Source: Aliiroseovarius marinus (lineage in GTDB: Bacteria > Pseudomonadota > Alphaproteobacteria > Rhodobacterales > Rhodobacteraceae). Taken from it: a stretch of 64,000 nt of DNA. Position 1 is the stretch's first letter. Each line of letters begins with the position of its first letter. A model generated the notes under the pieces. That model had not been told where the DNA came from and did not search any database. It was given only the letters and a program-made list of their open reading frames with translations. The DNA is taken from NCBI RefSeq assembly GCF_004360145.1, contig NZ_SAIT01000003.1, forward strand, positions 124,001-188,000, read 5' to 3'. Below, in pieces: positions 54,408 through 63,420 of this stretch. The translations under genes were made by a program, and so were the position numbers.

Positions 54408-55828
54408 GCGATATTCTGATTGTTGATGACGAACGGGACATCCGCGAACTGATTTCAGATATCCTTGAAGATGAAGGCTTTACGACCCGATTGGCGGGCA
54501 CCTCGGACGAGGCGGTCGCACAGGTCAAGGCCGAACTTCCGGCGCTGATGATCCTTGATATCTGGCTGAAGGACAGCGCGATGGACGGGATCGACATCCT
54601 GAAGATGGTCAAACGCGAACATCCCGAGGTCCCGGTAGTGATCATTTCGGGCCACGGGAACATTGAAATCGCGGTCGCGGCGATCAAGCAGGGCGCTTAT
54701 GACTTTATCGAAAAGCCCTTCAACATCGACCAGTTGATGGTTGTGATCACAAGGGCGATGGAGACAAGCCGCCTGCGTCGTGAGAACACCGAACTCAAGC
54801 GCCGCGATAGCCTCCCGTCCGAGATGGTTGGACAAAGTTCGGCGTTCAAGGCTTTGAAATCAAATCTAGAAAAGGTCACGAAGTCCAATGGCCGCGTGAT
54901 GCTGACCGGTCCCGCCGGGGTTGGCAAGGAACTGGCCGCGCGCTTTATTCATGCGAACTCTGACCGGGCGACCGCGCCTTTGGTTGTGGTGAATTCCGCC
55001 TCGATCGAGGCGGACCGCATGGAGGAGGTTCTGTTTGGTCGTGAAAGCGACGAACGCGGGATCGAGCCGGGTTTGCTCGAAGAGGCCCATGGTGGTGTGA
55101 TCTATTTCGACGAGGTTGCAGACATGCCCGTCGGCACCCAGTCCAAGATCTTGCGGGTACTGGTAGATCAGCGGTTCCAGCGTGTCGGCGGGGCGGACAA
55201 GATCTCGGTCGATCTGCGGGTGGTGTCGTCCACCAGCCGTGATCTTCAGGCTGAGATCGCTGCTGGAAACTTCCGGGAAGAGCTGTATCACCGGCTGAAC
55301 GTTGTGCCGATTGCCGTGCCGCCTTTGGACGAGCGGCGTGAGGATATTCCCGAACTGGCGGCGCATTTCATCTCGATGTTCAATGCCGAGCAAGGCCTGC
55401 CGCTGCGCGAGTTGGCCGAGGATGCGCAGGCCATGCTGCAGACGATGCAGTGGCCCGGAAACGTGCGCCAGCTGAAGAATGTGGTCGAACGGGCGTTGAT
55501 CTTGGGCGATGGAACTGACCCGATCACGGCATCCGAGCTTCCGGGGCAGGAAGCGGCTGCCGAAGAGGCCGCGGATCAGGCTGTTGTGGTCTCGGGCGCG
55601 TTGGCGATGATGCCCTTGCGGGAAGCGCGCGAGGCGTTCGAACGGGAATACCTGCTAACGCAGATCAACCGCTTCGGGGGCAACATCTCGCGCACTGCGA
55701 ATTTCGTTGGTATGGAACGGTCTGCGCTGCACCGCAAACTGAAGTCTCTGGGCGTTGTGACCGGATCGAAAGCCGGCGCGCGGATGGCCTATGTCGCTGG
55801 AGAAGAGGAAGAAGCCGCAGAGGCGTGA
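54404..55828 (+). CDS. ntrX: Response regulator NtrX lacking GAFTGA
   Basis: A 474-residue regulator. The receiver has Asp52 in ALMILDIWLKD. The AAA+ domain has a modified Walker A (GPAGVGKELAAR) and Walker B in GGVIYFDEVADMP. A Fis-type HTH closes it (GGNISRTANFVGMERSALHRKL). The loop where GAFTGA should lie reads LFGRESDERGIEPGLLEEA, so sigma54 contact is unlikely. NtrX controls envelope and respiratory genes in related bacteria. It ends the dusB-ntr operon. Confidence 0.95.
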   Translation: MSDILIVDDERDIRELISDILEDEGFTTRLAGTSDEAVAQVKAELPALMILDIWLKDSAMDGIDILKMVKREHPEVPVVIISGHGNIEIAVAAIKQGAYDFIEKPFNIDQLMVVITRAMETSRLRRENTELKRRDSLPSEMVGQSSAFKALKSNLEKVTKSNGRVMLTGPAGVGKELAARFIHANSDRATAPLVVVNSASIEADRMEEVLFGRESDERGIEPGLLEEAHGGVIYFDEVADMPVGTQSKILRVLVDQRFQRVGGADKISVDLRVVSSTSRDLQAEIAAGNFREELYHRLNVVPIAVPPLDERREDIPELAAHFISMFNAEQGLPLRELAEDAQAMLQTMQWPGNVRQLKNVVERALILGDGTDPITASELPGQEAAAEEAADQAVVVSGALAMMPLREAREAFEREYLLTQINRFGGNISRTANFVGMERSALHRKLKSLGVVTGSKAGARMAYVAGEEEEAAEA

Positions 55829-55985
55829 TCAAGCTGTAACCGCTTGGGCGCATGCACATTCCCTCGCGGCCGGGACCATTGACCCTGCCGCGCCCATCTG
55901 CCATCCCTTCGTCAGGACGATGCATGTCACATGCGGTCGAAGCGGCACCTGACACGATGCAGGAACGCGTTCTAAGGAGAGCCGG

Positions 55986-57362
55986 ATGAAGGTTATCATT
56001 TGCGGTGCAGGGCAGGTGGGGTGGCAGATCGCCCGCCACCTTTCGGGCGAAAAGAACGACGTGACCGTTGTGGACAACAACCCCGAGCTGGTGGCGCGCG
56101 CGACCGATACGCTGGACGTGCAGGGGATTGCGGGTCACGCCTCGCACCCAGACGTGCTGGACCGCGCCAATGCGCGCGACGCGGATATGATCATCGCGGC
56201 GACCTATTCGGACGAGGTGAACATGGTCACCTGTCAGGTGGCGCATTCGGTCTTTTCCATCCCGCGCAAAATTGCGCGCATCCGGTCGCAAAGCTATTTG
56301 GACGCCATTTATGCCGACCTCTATCGTCGCGATCACCTGCCGATCGACGTGGTCATCAGCCCCGAACGTGAAGTGGCCGAGGCGGTTCTGAAGCGTATTC
56401 AGGCGCCCTCGGCCTTTGATATTGAAAGCTTCATGGGCGGCAAGGTGCAGCTGTTGGGGATTCAGTTGGGCGTCGACTGCCCGGTTCTGAACACGCCTTT
56501 GCGCCAGTTGACGGACTTGTTTTCCACCCTCAGCGCCATCGTGGTCGGTGTGCGTCGCGACAAAGGGCTGTTTGCACCTGAACCCGGCGACCAGCTGTTT
56601 GCAGGCGACCAGATCTATGTGTTCACAAAAACAGAGGATGTGAATCGCACGCTAGAGGTCTTCGGCAAGTCGACCAAACGACAGGAGCGTGTGGTGATCC
56701 TTGGTGGCGGCAATGTGGGGCTTGCCGTTGCGCGCGAGCTTGAGACCCGCACCGACCGCATCCGCGCCAAAGTGATAGAACTGAACCGCGATGTGGCCGA
56801 ACGTGCGGCAGATACGCTGGAACGCACGGTGGTTTTGCATGGCGACGGGATGAATCGCGAGTTGATGAAAGAGGCGGGCGTTCCGCGTGCGGATGCCATT
56901 CTGGCGGTGACGGATGACGACAAGGTCAACCTTCTGTCCTCGGTCCGCGCCAAGGCCGAAGGCTGTGCGATGTCCATCGCTCTGGTCAATGACCCGACGC
57001 TTGTGGGGCTGATGGAGCCTCTGAACATCGACGCTTATATCAACCCGCGAACACAGACGGTTAGCTCGATCCTGCGGCACATCCGACACGGGAAAGTGCG
57101 CGAGGTCTATTCGCTGGGCGATGCGGAAGCCGAGGTGATCGAGGCGCAGGTGCTGTCGACCTCACCCATCGCAGGCAAGGCGATCCGTGATGTGGACTTT
57201 CCCGAGGGCGTCCTTGTGGGCGCCTTGATGAAGGGCGAGACTGTGGTCAAGCCCGCGGGCTCGGTCCGGATCGACGAGGGCGATGTGGTGACGTTGTTCT
57301 GCATGGCAGATGACGTGCCCGAAGTAGAGCGTCTGCTGCAGGTCTCGATCGACTTCTTCTAA
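55986..57362 (+). CDS. trkA: Trk potassium system regulator TrkA
   Basis: A 458-residue cytoplasmic protein that gates the TrkH channel. It has two RCK_N/RCK_C pairs: the first NAD-binding motif is IICGAGQVGWQIARHL at the N-terminus, the second VVILGGGNVGLAVAREL near residue 236. The link between them fits TrkA of full length. AAGGAG lies before the ATG. trkH follows after nine bases. Confidence 0.96.
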   Translation: MKVIICGAGQVGWQIARHLSGEKNDVTVVDNNPELVARATDTLDVQGIAGHASHPDVLDRANARDADMIIAATYSDEVNMVTCQVAHSVFSIPRKIARIRSQSYLDAIYADLYRRDHLPIDVVISPEREVAEAVLKRIQAPSAFDIESFMGGKVQLLGIQLGVDCPVLNTPLRQLTDLFSTLSAIVVGVRRDKGLFAPEPGDQLFAGDQIYVFTKTEDVNRTLEVFGKSTKRQERVVILGGGNVGLAVARELETRTDRIRAKVIELNRDVAERAADTLERTVVLHGDGMNRELMKEAGVPRADAILAVTDDDKVNLLSSVRAKAEGCAMSIALVNDPTLVGLMEPLNIDAYINPRTQTVSSILRHIRHGKVREVYSLGDAEAEVIEAQVLSTSPIAGKAIRDVDFPEGVLVGALMKGETVVKPAGSVRIDEGDVVTLFCMADDVPEVERLLQVSIDFF

Positions 57363-57371
57363 GGCGCGCTC

Positions 57372-58910
57372 ATGCTGACCCAGATCACCAAATTGCCGCT
57401 GCTTGTGATCCTGATGGGGATCAGTGTTCTGGCGATGTTGCTGCCCGCCGGTTTCGCGTGGACGGTCGAGGAGTACTATCAGGGGCGGGTGTTTCTGTAT
57501 GGCGCGTTGCTTTTTGGGTTCCTGACCTTCTTTCTTGGGATTGCGATGGCGGATCGGCCAAGATCCACAAGGCACCGTCGACATTTGATGGCGCTTTTAG
57601 GGCTGTTTGTGCTGCTGCCGATCATGCTGGCCGTGCCGTTTCACCAAGCGCTGCGGACGACCACGTTTTTGAATGCCTATGTGGAAATGGTGTCGGCCCT
57701 GACGACCACCGGATTGACTTTGTTTCCGGATCCCGACCGCTTGCCGCAATCGTTGCATCTGTGGCGGGCCATGGTGGGCTGGATGGGCGGCTTTTTTATC
57801 TGGGTCAGCGCCATTGCTATTCTGGCCCCGATGGCCCTTGGCGGGTTCGAGGTCCGCACGCGGTTTGGCGCGCGTGGCTCGGCGCTGGATACGCGTTTGG
57901 GGGCAGGACACAGCCAGATTACCCGCGTGGCGGATTTCTCGGACCGGATCAGAACCTATGGGGTGCGCTTGCTGCCGATTTATTCAGGTTTGACGGCAGC
58001 GTTGTGGATCGGTTTGGTGATTGCCGGGGAAACACCCTTTGTAGGGCTGTGCCATGCGATGTCTACACTCGCGACCAGCGGGATTTCTCCGGTCGGCGGG
58101 CTGTCCGGGGGCGTGTCTGGCTTTGGTGGCGAGGTCATGATCGCCGTGTTCCTGATCTTTGCCATTTCGCGGCAGACCTTTGCGAGCGATATGCAACACA
58201 GCGAAATCCCGTCGCTGTGGCGTGATCCGGAAATTCGATTGGCCTTCGTGATCATCGTATCACTGACCTTGTTTTTGTTCCTGCGGCATTGGATCGGGGC
58301 GTATGAAGTAGACGAAGAACTGACGCTAAGCGCCGGCCTGACCGCGATTTGGGGATCGCTGTTCACCGTGCTGTCATTCCTTACTACGTCTGGGTTTGAA
58401 AGCCAGGCGTGGGAGGCCAGCACGAACTGGTCAGGGCTAGAAACGCCGGGGCTTTTGCTAATGGGGCTGGCGCTGATTGGGGGCGGGGTGGCCACCACCG
58501 CGGGCGGGGCCAAGCTGATGCGCGTTTATGCGCTGTACCTGCACGGGCTGCGCGAGATGCAAAAGCTGGTCCATCCCAGCTCGGTCGGCGGATCCGGAAC
58601 CGAGGCACGCCACCTGCGTGGACGCGGTGCCTATATGGCCTGGGTGTTCTTCATGCTGATGGCGCTGTCCGTTGCTCTGATCATGGCCCTGTTTGCCTTG
58701 ACCGGTCAGGACTTTGAAAGCGCGACAATCCTGACCATCGCGACGCTAACCACCACGGGGCCAGTGGTCGACATTGCTGGCGCCGAACCCTTGTCCATTG
58801 TTGATCTCAGCGATGCTGCGAAGTATGTTTTGGCTTCGGCGATGATCTTGGGGCGGTTAGAAACGCTTGCCATCATCGCGCTGCTTAGCCCCGAGATCTG
58901 GCGCCGATAG
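57372..58910 (+). CDS. trkH: Trk potassium channel subunit TrkH
   Basis: A 512-residue membrane protein with about ten helices and four pore loops. The selectivity-filter-like turns appear as SALTTTGLT, STLATSGISP, FLTTSGFE and ATLTTTGPV. TrkH forms the K+ pathway of the Trk system with TrkA. The protein is close to the usual length and continues the trkA operon. Confidence 0.95.
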   Translation: MLTQITKLPLLVILMGISVLAMLLPAGFAWTVEEYYQGRVFLYGALLFGFLTFFLGIAMADRPRSTRHRRHLMALLGLFVLLPIMLAVPFHQALRTTTFLNAYVEMVSALTTTGLTLFPDPDRLPQSLHLWRAMVGWMGGFFIWVSAIAILAPMALGGFEVRTRFGARGSALDTRLGAGHSQITRVADFSDRIRTYGVRLLPIYSGLTAALWIGLVIAGETPFVGLCHAMSTLATSGISPVGGLSGGVSGFGGEVMIAVFLIFAISRQTFASDMQHSEIPSLWRDPEIRLAFVIIVSLTLFLFLRHWIGAYEVDEELTLSAGLTAIWGSLFTVLSFLTTSGFESQAWEASTNWSGLETPGLLLMGLALIGGGVATTAGGAKLMRVYALYLHGLREMQKLVHPSSVGGSGTEARHLRGRGAYMAWVFFMLMALSVALIMALFALTGQDFESATILTIATLTTTGPVVDIAGAEPLSIVDLSDAAKYVLASAMILGRLETLAIIALLSPEIWRR

Positions 58911-59075
58911 CGGGGGCGCTCCCAACCAGATCACCAGTGTCTGTTGTTTACATGCCATACCCGAATTGAACCGACGTAAATTGGGGGTGGAAACCGCCAA
59001 AAGAGCAAGCCATAGTGACAATCAGGTGAAATTCCTGCCGTTTTCCGGCAGCACGAAACAAAAAAGGCAATAAAA

Positions 59076-59312
59076 ATGGCTGCCGATAAGCAAAACTTGC
59101 AGGACGCATTCCTGAATCATGTGCGTAAATCCAAAGTTCCCGTGACGATCTTTCTGATCAACGGCGTAAAACTTCAGGGTGTGATTTCCTGGTTCGACAA
59201 CTTCTGCGTCCTTCTGCGTCGCGATGGCCAGTCGCAGCTGGTGTATAAGCACGCGATCTCGACCATTATGCCGGGCCAACCGATCAATCTTTATGACGGC
59301 GAAGAAAGCTGA
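59076..59312 (+). CDS. hfq: RNA chaperone Hfq
   Basis: A 78-residue Hfq. The Sm1 motif is [22 protein letters not shown] and the Sm2 motif is [10 protein letters not shown]. The N-terminal [20 protein letters not shown] matches the family. The alphaproteobacterial form has a short acidic tail. It mediates sRNA-mRNA pairing and would be the partner of the candidate sRNAs in this window. Its stop codon lies inside the start of hflX. Confidence 0.98.
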   Translation: MAADKQNLQDAFLNHVRKSKVPVTIFLINGVKLQGVISWFDNFCVLLRRDGQSQLVYKHAISTIMPGQPINLYDGEES

Positions 59313-60619
59313 CAGACCTCATTGAACGCGAGGAGAAGGCCACCCGCGCTTGGGTCCTTCACCCGGAACTGACTTCAGACCCCAACCGCCGGACCGCTGG
59401 TCCCGCGTTGGAAGAAGCCGTGTCTTTGGCGGCGGCGCTCCCTCATCTTGAAGTTGAGGGCGCCGAGATCGTGCGTCTGCGCGATCCGCATCCCGGCAAA
59501 CTGTTTTCCAAAGGCAAGCTTGATGACCTTAGCCAGCGCTTGAAAGCGGCCGAGGTTGATCTGGTATTAATCGACGGGCCGGTCAGCCCGGTGCAACAGC
59601 GCAACTTGGAAAAGGAATGGAAGGTCAAGATCCTCGACCGGACGGGCCTGATCCTTGAAATCTTCTCGGACCGCGCGCGCACCCGTGAAGGTGTGTTGCA
59701 GGTCGAAATGGCCGCTTTGTCCTATCAACGCACCCGCCTTGTTCGTGCGTGGACCCACCTTGAACGCCAGCGGGGCGGGCTTGGCTTTGTGGGCGGTCCC
59801 GGTGAAACCCAGATCGAGGCTGACCGTCGCGCCATTGACGACCAACTGACCCGTCTGCGCAAGCAGCTGGAAAAGGTCGTGAAAACTCGCGAGCTGCACC
59901 GCGCCGCCCGCGCCAAGGTGCCGTTCCCGATTGTCGCGCTGGTGGGCTATACCAACGCGGGCAAATCGACGCTGTTCAACCGGATGACCGGGGCAAAGGT
60001 GTTGGCGAAAGACATGCTGTTTGCGACGCTGGACCCGACCATGCGCCAGATCGAGCTGCCCGCCTTGGGCAAGACGCCGGGGCAGGGTGGCGGGCGCAAG
60101 GTGATCCTGTCTGACACGGTGGGCTTCATCTCGGACCTGCCGACGCAACTGGTTGCCGCCTTCCGCGCCACGCTGGAAGAAGTGCTGGCCGCCGATCTGA
60201 TCCTACATGTACGTGACATCAGCCACGAAGGAACGGATGAGCAGGCACAGGATGTTGCCACCATCATGGCCGAGCTGGGCGTGAATGAAGACACACCGCA
60301 GCTTGAGGTCTGGAACAAGCTGGATCTGCTGGACGAGGAAGAGGCCGACGCGCGCCGTCGCGAGGCAGCACGTCACGACGACATCTTGACCCTATCAGCA
60401 ATTACCGGCGAAGGGTTCGACGATCTGATCGCCGCCATCGACCGTGCTTTGGACGAGCCGCGCAAGACTGTCACGTTGGACCTTGCCTTCTCGGACGGAC
60501 GCAAGCGCGCGTGGCTGTTTGAAAAAGGCATCGTCGAAGGCGACGAACCCGGCGAGACCGGCTGGAAGATCACCGTGACCTGGACAGATCGGCAGGCTGC
60601 GGAATACGCAGCACTTTAG
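59309..60619 (+). CDS. hflX: Ribosome-associated GTPase HflX with a non-standard start
   Basis: A GTPase that splits stalled ribosomes. The G domain has G1 [14 protein letters not shown]3 [10 protein letters not shown] and G4 NKLDLL; the N-terminal HflX domain includes FSKGKLDDL and [18 protein letters not shown]. The first in-frame ATG/GTG/TTG after the upstream stop is a TTG at 59408 without a ribosome site. The 33 codons before it still encode HflX-like sequence ([20 protein letters not shown]), so translation probably starts at CTG 59309, overlapping the hfq stop as CTGA, giving 436 residues. An ATT at 59321 is a second choice. Confidence 0.88.
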   Translation: MTDLIEREEKATRAWVLHPELTSDPNRRTAGPALEEAVSLAAALPHLEVEGAEIVRLRDPHPGKLFSKGKLDDLSQRLKAAEVDLVLIDGPVSPVQQRNLEKEWKVKILDRTGLILEIFSDRARTREGVLQVEMAALSYQRTRLVRAWTHLERQRGGLGFVGGPGETQIEADRRAIDDQLTRLRKQLEKVVKTRELHRAARAKVPFPIVALVGYTNAGKSTLFNRMTGAKVLAKDMLFATLDPTMRQIELPALGKTPGQGGGRKVILSDTVGFISDLPTQLVAAFRATLEEVLAADLILHVRDISHEGTDEQAQDVATIMAELGVNEDTPQLEVWNKLDLLDEEEADARRREAARHDDILTLSAITGEGFDDLIAAIDRALDEPRKTVTLDLAFSDGRKRAWLFEKGIVEGDEPGETGWKITVTWTDRQAAEYAAL

Positions 60620-60848
60620 TCCCCCTGAAATGTTCGAAGGCCACCCGAATGGGTGACCTTCTGGCCGTGAGTGGCCAATCATCGTCCAGTTGTGGGGACG
60701 CGCTAGATGGCGTTTCGGACGACAATCTGCAGGGGCGCAATGTGATGCTGCACTCGATGTTCCGTGTCCCTAACTACGACTGTGAGGGCCATAGAATAAG
60801 GGGAAAAGAACGCCTGTGTTTCCCCCCGGAGATAACGGTCGAGAGGAG

Positions 60849-63314
60849 TTAGGGACGTGGAACCAGACGCGTGACCCCAACCGCCGCGGCACGCGCCAGA
60901 TCGGGATCCAGCGACATGGGGGTGAACTCGCCCCTCCGCCATAGCTCGCCCAGATCGTCATAGTGACGCGACAAGGGGTGGCCGGATTGCCCGGTCGAGG
61001 TCACGAAGAGTGAACTATCGGGGTCCGAGAAGTCATAAACGCCGCGATAGGCCGCCCCGTGAACGTTCTGAAACGGGTTCTGGCCCGTGCCCGCAGTCAG
61101 CCCGCGCAAAAGCGTGTTGTCCCCACCCGAGGTCGACTGGCGGATGTTTACGAACCACTTCAGGAAGGGCACATCGCCCAGAACGGCGTGTTTGTGGACC
61201 GCTTGGTGATAGTCGCCCCAGCGTAGGCTTTCCTGCTTGCCGCCTGCGTTTTCGGACAACCACAACAGCGCGTCGTCCAGCGCCACGCGGGCAATGTCAG
61301 TGCAGGTCTCGGTTGCGGCGGATTGGATTACATCGCACCAGACCGACGCGTCATCGATGTCGCGATAGACGCGCTCCATAAAGACAGGGTCGACATGGGT
61401 GAAGGCCGCAGCCAAGGGGCCAAGCTCGTCCCGGATCAGCCGGTTCTGAAGCGCGCGCATCCATGTGGAATAGATCAGCGGCTCGGGCATGTGCTCGCTC
61501 ATCTCACCATTCCAGTCGGCGAGCAGCCCAAGCGCATCTTGGCGTGCGCGTTCCGGTGTTCCAGCGGGGGCGGCTTCGCCCGTGAACCACAGATCAGCGG
61601 CAACCAAGGGCAACAGCGTCCGCGCTGTGACCGACACACTGTCCAGCTGGGCCTCGATGAAACTGTCGCGCGTGTGTACCTCGCGCGCTTGCATCAGGCG
61701 TTGCCAGCGTTGAATGCGCTGGCTGTCGCCCCAGTTGAAGCTCATATGCGCCGGGAAAGGCCGGTCGATGATCTTGTTGTTGGTGTTGCCAAGGATCCCG
61801 CCCGACGGCTGTACAAATTCCGGATTGGCGCTGTAGCTGAACGGGACGCCCCACTGGTTATCCTTGATCCATCCCGGGCTGGGAATGCGGCCCTGCGTCT
61901 GGTGGCGTGGGCTGCGACCCGGCATTTCGCCGATCACCTTCATGGCGACCGTACCTGTATCCGCCATGGTCAGGGTTAGGCTGGGCGCGACGTAATCCGC
62001 GGCGGCGGCAATCCCATCCATCACGGTCTTGGCGCGCATCAAGCCGATCCCGGCGCTCATCGAGCGATCTTTTTCGGTCAGAAGGGTCCAGGACAGGGAC
62101 ATCGCGTGTCCCACGGGTGTGATTAGCCCAAGATCATACATCTCGGACGGCAGGATCGGGCCATTGTCGGTCCACTGGAGGGTTACCGTGACCGGCGCTT
62201 CATCCTTGACCCGTACGATGGTTCCGCGCGTTTTGATCGGGGCGTAACCGTCGGGGGTCAGAACCTCGTCCGGGTTGTCTGGGTTCAGCTTCTCAAGATG
62301 TAAATCCTGATCGTCCAGATAGGAAGACGTGATGCCATAGCCAAACCCGTCCGTCCGGCCGGCCATGATCAGGGGCAGGCCGGGGATCGACCCGCCAATC
62401 ACGCCGCCCGTGCTGAGTTCCAACCGTGCCAGATACCAGATCGACGGGGCCGAGAAGCCAAGATGCGGATCATTGGCCAAAAGCGTGCCACCCGCTGCCG
62501 AACGGGTTGGGGCAGCGGCCCATCCGTTGGATGCCCCCGCAAAGCCGCGTTTGGGGCTGGGCCAGAGGTCCGGGCGGTCTTGCGTGTCGAGGACCGCAAA
62601 GCGCGGGACGCCCTCGCCAAACAGGGCTGCGTAATCGGGCAGTGCCGCGACGCCGGTCCCCGGCATGTCCGGCAGAATGTCCCGCACGCGGTCCTCGGGC
62701 AGGGCAAGCGAGACGCGGGCGCGCAGGACTTCCTCTTCCAACTGGCCAGCCAGTTGCACGCCCATCAGCTTCAGGATCGCCAGACTGTCGACGGGCTGCC
62801 ACGGCGAGATTTCGTTTGAGAATAGGAAGAACTCTGGCGCACCACGGCCCAAAGCCTCGGAGTTCACCCGCGCCAGATAGGCATTCACACCCGACGCATA
62901 GGCCGACAGCGCCGCCTTGGTATCTTCGTCCTGATACTGAAGCGATCCACGCGCCAGCGTATACAGATCCAGCCGCCGCATCAGCTCGTCGGTTTTTAGG
63001 GTGCGCGGGCCGAACATCTCGGACAGGCGGCCTTGCACGGTGCGACGCATCATCATCATCTGCCACAGGCGGTCCTGTGCGTGCACATACCCAAGGCCGA
63101 AGAAGACATCGCTGTCATTCTCACCCAGAATATGCGGGATGTTGGCGTTGTTGCGGATGATCTCGACCGGGGCGGTGATGCCGGGCGTTTCGCGGGTCAC
63201 GTCATAGTCGGGCAGGGACTGCGATGCCAAATAGTAAACCAGCCCCATAATCGCGACGGCCAATCCTACCAATGCGGCGGTGCCGCGGATCATCCACAGT
63301 ATGATTTTGCCCAT
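60849..63314 (-). CDS. Penicillin acylase family (Ntn hydrolase) protein
   Basis: An 821-residue Ntn-hydrolase precursor. An N-terminal hydrophobic segment (residues 3-28, KIILWMIRGTAALVGLAVAIM) anchors or exports it. The alpha-chain domain follows (PVEIIRNNANIPHILGEND, GYVHAQDRLWQM). Self-cleavage would expose Ser262 in GASNGWAA as the nucleophile of the beta chain, with LLANDPHLGFSAPS next. Related enzymes cleave penicillin G, acyl-homoserine lactones or N-acyl amides; the substrate here is unknown. The ATG at 63314 has AGG nearby; an in-frame ATG at 63338 is also possible. Confidence 0.88.
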   Translation of the reverse strand: MGKIILWMIRGTAALVGLAVAIMGLVYYLASQSLPDYDVTRETPGITAPVEIIRNNANIPHILGENDSDVFFGLGYVHAQDRLWQMMMMRRTVQGRLSEMFGPRTLKTDELMRRLDLYTLARGSLQYQDEDTKAALSAYASGVNAYLARVNSEALGRGAPEFFLFSNEISPWQPVDSLAILKLMGVQLAGQLEEEVLRARVSLALPEDRVRDILPDMPGTGVAALPDYAALFGEGVPRFAVLDTQDRPDLWPSPKRGFAGASNGWAAAPTRSAAGGTLLANDPHLGFSAPSIWYLARLELSTGGVIGGSIPGLPLIMAGRTDGFGYGITSSYLDDQDLHLEKLNPDNPDEVLTPDGYAPIKTRGTIVRVKDEAPVTVTLQWTDNGPILPSEMYDLGLITPVGHAMSLSWTLLTEKDRSMSAGIGLMRAKTVMDGIAAAADYVAPSLTLTMADTGTVAMKVIGEMPGRSPRHQTQGRIPSPGWIKDNQWGVPFSYSANPEFVQPSGGILGNTNNKIIDRPFPAHMSFNWGDSQRIQRWQRLMQAREVHTRDSFIEAQLDSVSVTARTLLPLVAADLWFTGEAAPAGTPERARQDALGLLADWNGEMSEHMPEPLIYSTWMRALQNRLIRDELGPLAAAFTHVDPVFMERVYRDIDDASVWCDVIQSAATETCTDIARVALDDALLWLSENAGGKQESLRWGDYHQAVHKHAVLGDVPFLKWFVNIRQSTSGGDNTLLRGLTAGTGQNPFQNVHGAAYRGVYDFSDPDSSLFVTSTGQSGHPLSRHYDDLGELWRRGEFTPMSLDPDLARAAAVGVTRLVPRP

Positions 63315-63420
63315 ATGCAAACCTAATTTCTGGACCATGCGTCAGAAACGCAGGTTGAACTTGCCCTCGTGAGCGGTAACTACTGTGAACTGAATGGGAA
63401 TTCAACGAAAGGGTCTTGGT

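Noticed and set aside
60649-60852. Plus-strand 67-residue frame between hflX and the acylase gene
   Set aside because: No ribosome site, no domain, Ser/Arg-rich and probably chance.
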